Assembly (NCBI GenBank): GCA_003281645.1
Contig: QCBJ01000002.1
Span: 186,001-250,000, forward strand
DNA from: Prochlorococcus sp. AG-347-G20
GTDB lineage: Bacteria; Cyanobacteriota; Cyanobacteriia; PCC-6307; Cyanobiaceae
DNA: 64,000 bases
Direction of reading: 5' to 3'
Shown here piece after piece: positions 58,220 through 64,000 of this stretch. Numbering within the stretch: the first letter of the stretch is position 1; the number at the start of each line of letters is the position of its first letter. The notes below the pieces were generated by a model. That model was not told the DNA's origin. It was given only the letters and a program-made list of their open reading frames with translations, and did not search any database. The translations under genes and the position numbers were made by a program.

Positions 58220-59227
58220 GTGAGTCAGATTGAATCATTAAGTCTAATTGAGGAAAAACTAAATAATCTTTCTCTAACAGCAAAAAATAATATAAGCAAT
58301 GCTAGTACTCATGAAGAACTGGATCAGTTAAGAGTTTCCTTGCTGGGCAAAAAAGGTGATTTATCAATTATCTTGAAAACAATGGGCCAATTATCTGCTA
58401 CTGATAGACCAATTATTGGCCAGAAGGCAAATTTAATAAAAATGAATTTGCAGGAATCAATAATTGAAAGAAAAAATCAACTAAATAGTGAAGCCTTAGA
58501 CAAAAAGATTAAAGAAGAAAAAATTGATGTAACTATCCCTTCAATTGGAACACCCCCTGGGAATAAACATCCTTTAATTTCAACTCAAGATGAAATAATA
58601 GACATTTTTTGTGGTTTAGGATACTCAGTCGAGAGTGGCCCTGAAATAGAAACTGATTTTTATAATTTTGAGTCTCTCAACATACCCAAAAATCATCCCG
58701 CAAGAGATATGCAGGATACTTTCTACTTAGATGAAAATCGACTTTTAAGGACCCATACTTCTCCTGTTCAGATAAGATACTTAGAGAAAAATCCTCCTCC
58801 AGTAAGAATTATTGCTCCCGGGAGAGTTTACAGGAGAGATGCAGTAGATGCTACTCATTCCCCTGTATTTAATCAGGTTGAGGTTTTATGTATCGATCAA
58901 GACATTAATTTTAGTCATTTAAGGGGAACAGTTCTTACATTTTTAAAGGCCTTTTTTGGAGATATTCCTGTAAGATTTAGAGCTAGTTATTTCCCATTTA
59001 CTGAACCTTCTGCAGAAGTGGATGTTCAGTGGAAAGGTAAATGGTTAGAAGTAATGGGTTGCGGAATGGTTGATCCAAAGGTCTTAGAAAAATTAGGAAT
59101 TGATTCTGAGAAATGGACTGGTTTTGCAGCAGGATTAGGAGTTGAGAGATTTTGTATGGTGAGACATCAGATCGACGACATCAGAAAATTTTATACAAAT
59201 GATATTAGATTCTTAGAACAGTTCTAA
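58220..59227 (+). CDS. pheS: Phenylalanyl-tRNA synthetase alpha subunit
   Basis: Class II synthetase alpha subunit, catalytic part of the alpha2-beta2 enzyme. The 335-residue protein has a coiled-coil N-terminus, motif 2 around [35 protein letters not shown], and motif 3 [14 protein letters not shown] near the end. Start is GTG at 58220. pheT is not adjacent, as often in cyanobacteria. It precedes nadK by 70 bp. Confidence 0.97.
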   Translation: MSQIESLSLIEEKLNNLSLTAKNNISNASTHEELDQLRVSLLGKKGDLSIILKTMGQLSATDRPIIGQKANLIKMNLQESIIERKNQLNSEALDKKIKEEKIDVTIPSIGTPPGNKHPLISTQDEIIDIFCGLGYSVESGPEIETDFYNFESLNIPKNHPARDMQDTFYLDENRLLRTHTSPVQIRYLEKNPPPVRIIAPGRVYRRDAVDATHSPVFNQVEVLCIDQDINFSHLRGTVLTFLKAFFGDIPVRFRASYFPFTEPSAEVDVQWKGKWLEVMGCGMVDPKVLEKLGIDSEKWTGFAAGLGVERFCMVRHQIDDIRKFYTNDIRFLEQF

Positions 59228-59297
59228 TAAAATTGAATTTTTAAATTAGGATTGTCCAGCAAATTAGTTTAAGATAGTCTTAGTTCTAGTTGTTTGA

Positions 59298-60206
59298 TTG
59301 TTACGCAAAGCAGGTTTAATCGTTAATGATGGGAAAGAACTTGCTGTTCAAACTGCAAGTTCTGTTCAGAATAAATTGGAAAAATCCAATTATGAAGTTT
59401 TAAGAGTTTCTAGCTCTGGAGGGATGGTTGGATTCGCTAATCCTGATCAACATGTTCGTCCTTTGGGATATAAAAATTGTGTTCCTGAAGGGTTTGATTC
59501 ATCAATGGAATTTGCAATTGTTCTTGGTGGAGATGGAACTGTGCTTTCTGCGGCAAGGCAAACTGCCCCTGCTAAAATTCCAATCCTTACAATAAATACT
59601 GGTCATTTAGGATTTCTTGCGGAAGCTTATTTATCTAACCTTAATGAAGCTATAGATAAAATCATTGCTGGAAATTGGGATATTGAAGAGAGAACTTGCT
59701 TAATAATTAGTGTAATGAGAAATGACCAGAGGAGATGGGAGTCTCTCTGCCTTAATGAGATGGCGCTTCATCGAGAACCTCTAACAAGTATGTGTCATTT
59801 TGAGATTTCTATAGGACGACATGCTCCAGTGGATATTTCAGCTGATGGGGTTATTTTATCTACTCCAACTGGATCTACTGCATATTCTCTAAGTGCTGGA
59901 GGACCAGTTATTACCCCTGATTGCCCAGTTGTGCAGTTAACTCCAATTGCTCCTCATTCATTGGCATCAAGGGCATTGGTTTTCAATGATTCAGAGCCAG
60001 TTACTGTTTTCCCCGCAACTCCTGAAAGATTAGTAATGGTTGTAGATGGAAATGCTGGTTGTTATGTTTGGCCTGAAGATAGGGTTTTAATAAGAAAAAG
60101 TAAACACTCAGTGAAGTTTATTAGACTTGAAGATCATGAATTTTTTCAAGTTTTAAGAAATAAACTTGGTTGGGGATTACCTCATGTGGCCAAACCTAAC
60201 AAATGA
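59298..60206 (+). CDS. nadK: NAD kinase
   Basis: Phosphorylates NAD to NADP in the cytosol. The 302-residue protein has the GGDGT motif in [14 protein letters not shown] (about 75-88), [11 protein letters not shown], and the second-domain [23 protein letters not shown]. Start is TTG at 59298. Cyanobacteria usually have two NAD kinases; this copy cannot be sorted from sequence alone. It converges on cobL with 13 bp between the stops. Confidence 0.96.
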   Translation: MLRKAGLIVNDGKELAVQTASSVQNKLEKSNYEVLRVSSSGGMVGFANPDQHVRPLGYKNCVPEGFDSSMEFAIVLGGDGTVLSAARQTAPAKIPILTINTGHLGFLAEAYLSNLNEAIDKIIAGNWDIEERTCLIISVMRNDQRRWESLCLNEMALHREPLTSMCHFEISIGRHAPVDISADGVILSTPTGSTAYSLSAGGPVITPDCPVVQLTPIAPHSLASRALVFNDSEPVTVFPATPERLVMVVDGNAGCYVWPEDRVLIRKSKHSVKFIRLEDHEFFQVLRNKLGWGLPHVAKPNK

Positions 60207-60219
60207 AAATTACTTAAAT

Positions 60220-61494
60220 TTATTTTTTACCTTTTAATAAAAAAACAGGATTATTTGGTTCTAATCTCATTCCCTCAGCAATACTTAAGCTTTTGTAAGT
60301 CTGAATTAAATTTAAATTTGTTTTAAAATTTTTATCTTCTAATTCCTCTTTCAATTCCTTTATGGTTTGAATGTCTATTATTGGGATAATGATAATATCT
60401 CCAATACTCATATCTTGAGCAAGTCGATTAATAATATAAAGTTTAGTCTTTTTATCACATCCTCCAATTATTAATCTATTAGGTTTTTCAAAAGAACTTA
60501 AATTTCTCTTATTCAAAATATTAATTATGTCTTCCTCAAAAATGAATTTTGGTTTAACTCTCAGTCTTTTTGAGTTATCTAATATTAATGCTTTTGAGCC
60601 AATCCTTTTATCGATACAAAATAAATCTAAATTAGGCCTTATTTTTAATGCCTCTAAACCAATTGACCCACAACCTGCTCCTACATCCCAAATAACTCCA
60701 TTTTTCGGGAGCTCTAAATCAGCTAGGATTTGAATGCGAACCTCCCTTTTAGTCAATAAGTTTGGTCTGTCATCAAAAGTTTTAAAAATATTATCATTAA
60801 TACCGAAAAGAGGGAGATTATTATTCGAATCGTATTTTTTTGTTTTTGTAAGAATCGCAATGTTCAAACTCGATATATCAGAGGGCAATGAATCTCTAAG
60901 ATTTAATTTTCGAATATTTTCATTTGCGAAACCTAATTCTTCACAAAGCCAAAAATCATAAAAGTCAATAAGATTTAATTCAGATAAGTTTTTCTGTATT
61001 ATTTCTAAACTTTTGTTTTTTGAATCTGTAATAATAGCCAAATTCGAAGGCTTATTTTTAAGAGCCTCAACCAGCTTAGTTGAATCTCTTCCATGAATAC
61101 TTACATTAATAGTTTCTTGCCAAGGGATCTTTAACTTGCTGAATGCCAATTGAATGCAAGTATTTGAAGGGTAGAAACTTAATTCATCTTTTGAAAAATT
61201 TTCTAGAAGTATTCTTCCAATTCCAAACCAAAGAGGGTCCCCTCTTGAAATTAAAATAACGTCAGTTTTTTGAGATTGAAGCCAATTGATGAGTTCTTTA
61301 TTACTTTGGCTAGTAAAAAAAAATTGCTCTTGTTTTAAATTATTTTTGCTCCATGATTTAATTTTCTCGAAGTATGAATTAGGGACTGCAATATTAACTG
61401 TTTCTAAAAATAAATTTTGTAATTTGGGAGGTAAATCTTTAAATTCAAAAGAATTAATCCCTATTACATGAATTTTTCTGTTTATTTCAGTCAT
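60220..61494 (-). CDS. cobL: Precorrin-6Y C5,15-methyltransferase (CbiE-CbiT fusion)
   Basis: Cobalamin pathway enzyme that methylates C-5 and C-15 and removes the C-12 acetate. The 424-residue protein has a CbiE methylase domain (about 7-210, HVIGINSF, DVILISRGDPLWFGIGR) fused to a CbiT domain (about 245-420, VIWDVGAGCGSIGLEALKI SAM-binding motif). Residues fit the two-domain CobL type. It converges on nadK. With cobD at 11.6 kb this shows B12 biosynthesis capacity. Confidence 0.94.
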   Translation of the reverse strand: MTEINRKIHVIGINSFEFKDLPPKLQNLFLETVNIAVPNSYFEKIKSWSKNNLKQEQFFFTSQSNKELINWLQSQKTDVILISRGDPLWFGIGRILLENFSKDELSFYPSNTCIQLAFSKLKIPWQETINVSIHGRDSTKLVEALKNKPSNLAIITDSKNKSLEIIQKNLSELNLIDFYDFWLCEELGFANENIRKLNLRDSLPSDISSLNIAILTKTKKYDSNNNLPLFGINDNIFKTFDDRPNLLTKREVRIQILADLELPKNGVIWDVGAGCGSIGLEALKIRPNLDLFCIDKRIGSKALILDNSKRLRVKPKFIFEEDIINILNKRNLSSFEKPNRLIIGGCDKKTKLYIINRLAQDMSIGDIIIIPIIDIQTIKELKEELEDKNFKTNLNLIQTYKSLSIAEGMRLEPNNPVFLLKGKK

Positions 61495-61577
61495 GAATAT
61501 TTTAGGTAAAAGAGCTATGTTATTTGATTGTTTTATTAAATTATCCTATTATTGCTCGAGCTATTATTATAAATTAA

Positions 61578-61829
61578 TTGTCTGAAAGGAGAAAGAGATT
61601 ACATGATTTATTGTTAACTCTAATTAATAAGGATAATGAATTTGAGTTTATAGAAGAAGATACTAGTGATTTAACATCTAGCTATTCTGAAAAAGACACC
61701 ATGAATTTATCCCGAGTTATAGAAAAAAATCGTAAAATTATTAAAAGATATCAAGCTATTGTAAGAACAGCTGTAACTCTTGATGCCCTAATGGATTCAG
61801 AAAATGAAGAAAATTACAAAATCAAATAG
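61578..61829 (+). CDS. Conserved cyanobacterial protein, unknown
   Basis: An 83-residue hydrophilic, helical protein: SERRKRLHDLLLTLINKDNE, then an acidic Ser/Thr stretch, and NLSRVIEKNRKIIKRYQAIVRTAVTLDALMDSENEENY. No membrane segment. Family and function are unknown to me. Start is a TTG at 61578, and the 3' end overlaps the next gene by 26 bp, so they share a transcript. Confidence 0.75.
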   Translation: MSERRKRLHDLLLTLINKDNEFEFIEEDTSDLTSSYSEKDTMNLSRVIEKNRKIIKRYQAIVRTAVTLDALMDSENEENYKIK

Positions 61830-62304
61830 CCATATTTTTTTTAAAGGGATCTTACCTTTATTTTTACTACTATCTTTTATTGTTAGCCCATTAAAAGTTA
61901 ATGCAGAAATCGCAGAAACAGAAATTAATGGAGAACTTTTAAATGCTAGTAGTGAGTTTCTAAGAGACTTGGATTTTGAAACTTGGCAATTAGTGGCTTA
62001 TAAATCTCCTTTTTTTGAAGATAAATTAATTTTGAGGGTTATAGGATATCCCGGGAATCTTAGAATTGACCATCCCACTGGATTAAGGGTTGAATCCGGA
62101 AGAAAACAGTGGATCTTAGAGGACAAAACATTACTAAATGTAGAATTGGCAAATGATGGTAGACAAGCTGCTGCAGAATTTGATTTAGATGAGCTTATTC
62201 AAAATATTGATAAAAATAGACCATTAAGGTTATCTATATCAGGTGTTTTTTCAGACCTGCCTGTTCCTCCTTTCGTTGTTAAAGAATGGAGATCACTAAG
62301 TTGA
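61804..62304 (+). CDS. DUF3122 family secreted protein
   Basis: A 166-residue protein with a signal peptide (about 1-33, ending SPLKVNA) and a compact domain: WQLVAYKSPFFEDKLILRVIGYPG, RIDHPTGLRVESGRKQW, and SISGVFSDLPVPPFVVKEWRSL at the end, which I assign to DUF3122, a cyanobacterial family of unknown function. Location is probably thylakoid lumen or periplasm. It overlaps the previous ORF by 26 bp and precedes ribD by 15 bp. Confidence 0.88.
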   Translation: MKKITKSNSHIFFKGILPLFLLLSFIVSPLKVNAEIAETEINGELLNASSEFLRDLDFETWQLVAYKSPFFEDKLILRVIGYPGNLRIDHPTGLRVESGRKQWILEDKTLLNVELANDGRQAAAEFDLDELIQNIDKNRPLRLSISGVFSDLPVPPFVVKEWRSLS

Positions 62305-62319
62305 TTATTAATTGATGAT

Positions 62320-63414
62320 ATGTGTGTAAAAAACATAAGCCATACAAAATGGATGAAAAGAGCCATTTATTTGGCTTCGTTAGGAAAAAATACAACCAGT
62401 CCTAACCCAAGGGTGGGAGCAGTAATACTTGATAAAAATGGAAACCTTATCTCAGAGGGATTTCATTTCAAGGCAGGGATGCCCCATGCCGAGGCAATGG
62501 CTTTTAATAATTTAAAAAAGGATGCTAATGGAGGATTAATGTATGTAAATCTTGAACCTTGCTGCCACCAAGGTAAAACACCTCCATGTGTAGATAAGGT
62601 AATATCCTCTGGCATAAAGAAGGTATATATATCTATTCAAGACCCTGATAAAAGAGTCTCTGGTAAAGGTATTAAGCTATTAAAAGAAGCCGGAATTCAA
62701 GTTCACTTGGGATTATGTAAAAAAGAATCCTTAGACCTAAATAAGGATTTCATTCATAGGAATATTACTAAAAAAGCATTTGGTGTTCTTAAGTGGGCTA
62801 TGAGTATTGATGGCAGAGTTGGTTTAAAAAATGGTAAAAGTAAATGGATTACTAATGAAGAATCAAGGTCATTAGTTCACTCTTTTAGAGCAGAATTTGA
62901 TGCAATAATTATTGGTGGAAACACATTAAGAAATGATAATCCACTTTTGACTACAAGAGGTTCAAAAAAACCTGAACCTTTGCGAGTTGTTTTCACAAAA
63001 AGTTTAGATCTTCCATCAAAATCGAATCTTTGGGATTGTAAAGAGGCGAAAACTATAGTTATTTATGATTCTTCTACAGCAAATGAACGCTACCTTAAAA
63101 GGATTCCTGAATGTGTAGAGGTTGAAAAGGTATCATCAGATAATCCAGAGTTAATTTCAAAAATACTTGCCAAAAGAGGATGTAATAAAGTTCTTTGGGA
63201 ATGTGGCCCAAGCTTGGCTACTGCCGCTATTCAAACTAATTGTATTCAAGAAATTATTACTTTTATCGCACCAAAAATATTAGGTGGAGAAAATAGTATG
63301 AATCCCTTTGGTGATTTTGAATTTAGGGAAATGAATGAAATTATTAAATTAAACGATCCTCAGTATAGTTTGATTGGCAATGATATATGCGTCAAGAGTG
63401 CATATAAAAATTAA
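62320..63414 (+). CDS. ribD: Bifunctional pyrimidine deaminase/reductase RibD
   Basis: Riboflavin synthesis enzyme. The 364-residue protein has a zinc deaminase domain (about 8-130) with GMPHAEAMAF and LEPCCHQGKTPPCVDKVI as the zinc motif, and a reductase domain (about 150-360) with AMSIDGRVGLKNGKSKWI and IIGGNTLRNDNPLLTTR. Length is normal. It lies 15 bp after DUF3122 and 116 bp before ftsH. With ribF at 55.8 kb it completes part of the flavin pathway. Confidence 0.96.
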   Translation: MCVKNISHTKWMKRAIYLASLGKNTTSPNPRVGAVILDKNGNLISEGFHFKAGMPHAEAMAFNNLKKDANGGLMYVNLEPCCHQGKTPPCVDKVISSGIKKVYISIQDPDKRVSGKGIKLLKEAGIQVHLGLCKKESLDLNKDFIHRNITKKAFGVLKWAMSIDGRVGLKNGKSKWITNEESRSLVHSFRAEFDAIIIGGNTLRNDNPLLTTRGSKKPEPLRVVFTKSLDLPSKSNLWDCKEAKTIVIYDSSTANERYLKRIPECVEVEKVSSDNPELISKILAKRGCNKVLWECGPSLATAAIQTNCIQEIITFIAPKILGGENSMNPFGDFEFREMNEIIKLNDPQYSLIGNDICVKSAYKN

Positions 63415-63445
63415 TTTTCAAAAAAAGATTTATATAGTCCACAGT

Positions 63446-63485
63446 ACCGTACGGTTCTTACCCAAAAAAAACAATACAGGTACGG
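63446..63485. promoter_or_regulatory. Palindrome ACCGTACGGT and later GTACGG upstream of ftsH
   Basis: The perfect 10-bp palindrome ACCGTACGGT (63446-63455) is followed 24 bp later by GGTACGG (63479-63485), so its half-site CCGTAC can also pair with GTACGG as a 6-bp stem. It lies in the 116-bp ribD-ftsH gap and may be an operator or hairpin for ftsH. It does not match the LexA or NtcA consensus that I know. Confidence 0.4.
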
Positions 63486-63530
63486 AAACTCATTGTTTAG
63501 TTTATAATAAGTTCAAAATTGACAACAACT

Positions 63531-64000
63531 ATGCCAATAAGACAAGACGATAATCAACCTAATAGACGTTTTGGAATTGTAAATATTATTTTGATAGGAG
63601 TTGGAGCGTTACTTTTATTTAGTAGTCTTTTCCCTAACCAAAATATGCAAATCCCTAGGGTTCCTTACTCTTTATTTATCGATCAGGTCAATGATGGAGA
63701 AGTTAAGCGTGCATATATCACTCAAGAACAAATAAGATACGAGTTAAATGGAGCTGAAGAAGGTGCACCTTCTGTACTAGCAACAACTCCTATATTTGAT
63801 ATGGACCTTCCACAAAGGTTAGAGAGTAAAGGGGTGGAATTCGCTGCTGCCCCTCCAAAGAAACCTAATTTCTTCTCAACGATCTTGAGTTGGGTTGTTC
63901 CTCCTTTAATTTTTATTCTTGTTTTACAATTTTTTGCTAGAAGAAGTATGGGAGGTGGAGGTGCCCAAGGAGCTCTTAGTTTCACTAAAAGTAAAGCTAA
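63531..64000 (+). CDS. ftsH: ATP-dependent zinc metalloprotease FtsH (partial, N-terminus)
   Basis: First about 156 residues of a membrane AAA protease that degrades photodamaged D1 and other membrane proteins. Seen are an N-terminal membrane helix (about 13-36, FGIVNIILIGVGALLLFSSLF), the FtsH extracytoplasmic domain (VPYSLFIDQVNDGEVKRAYI), and a second helix VVPPLIFILVLQFFARRSM near 121-141, then the Gly-rich linker before the AAA domain. The AAA and zinc sites lie beyond the window. ATG start. Confidence 0.92.
   Translation, partial: MPIRQDDNQPNRRFGIVNIILIGVGALLLFSSLFPNQNMQIPRVPYSLFIDQVNDGEVKRAYITQEQIRYELNGAEEGAPSVLATTPIFDMDLPQRLESKGVEFAAAPPKKPNFFSTILSWVVPPLIFILVLQFFARRSMGGGGAQGALSFTKSKA

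Noticed and set aside
63446..63455. LexA box upstream of ftsH
   Set aside because: The palindrome does not fit the cyanobacterial LexA consensus spacing as I know it.

Overview
The window looks like core genome of a high-light-adapted Prochlorococcus. It is very AT-rich, and genes are packed with short gaps, 4-nt ATGA/GTGA overlaps and overlapping convergent 3' ends. The lineage call is inference from gene content: a high-light-inducible (HLIP) protein, a nickel superoxide dismutase with its maturation protease and putative Ni transporter, cyanobacterial ClpP3/ClpR, Ftn2/ARC6, PIN-TRAM, and several cyanobacterial families (DUF1825, DUF3086, DUF3119, DUF3611, DUF3122, TIGR03792). No phage, IS element, CRISPR array or integrase is visible.

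1-9.2 kb: tail of an unrecognised gene, DUF1825, tyrS and pyrF; then on the minus strand plsY, DUF3086, DUF3119, a MlaE-type permease, a GPH-family sugar symporter, tRNA-Gly(TCC) and a glycogen debranching enzyme. 9.2-11.6 kb: a 626-bp gene-free stretch with hairpins, HU with a clear terminator, then four small secreted or membrane proteins and an HLIP gene. 11.6-23.5 kb: cobD, ilvC, clpP3, clpR, PIN-TRAM, hemW, panB, SRP RNA, ftsZ, ftsQ, an unknown membrane protein, ddl, miaB and tRNA-His. 23.6-30.7 kb: a cytosine-deaminase-like amidohydrolase paired with a GlcD-like FAD oxidase, folC, argD behind tRNA-Leu(CAA), three overlapping micro-ORFs, and murA.

30.8-42.7 kb: a SpoU-family RNA methyltransferase, lpdA, trpC, the sodT/sodX/sodN nickel-SOD locus, an FKBP isomerase, lnt, mnmA, nnr, a group 2 sigma factor and pdhA. 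42.8-54.1 kb: ftn2, ffh, rpsP, phoH, a Bax-inhibitor-1 family protein, an unknown conserved protein, era-trmD, a Wza-like export protein, ispF-TIGR03792-larB. 54.1-64 kb: two small unlisted ORFs, thiS-thiE, ribF, DUF3611, surE, pheS, nadK, cobL, two small cyanobacterial genes, ribD, and the start of ftsH, cut by the window edge.

Most genes are housekeeping: cell wall and division (murA, ddl, ftsZ, ftsQ, ftn2), cofactors (cobD, cobL, thiS, thiE, ribF, ribD, nadK, panB, folC), translation and tRNA modification, and SRP-dependent targeting (both SRP RNA and Ffh are present). I see no clearly new multi-gene system. The points most worth checking are the micro-ORF cascade at 29002-29256, two genes whose conserved N-termini lack any AUG/GUG/UUG start (sodX and the SpoU methyltransferase), and two small ORFs at 54.1-54.5 kb.
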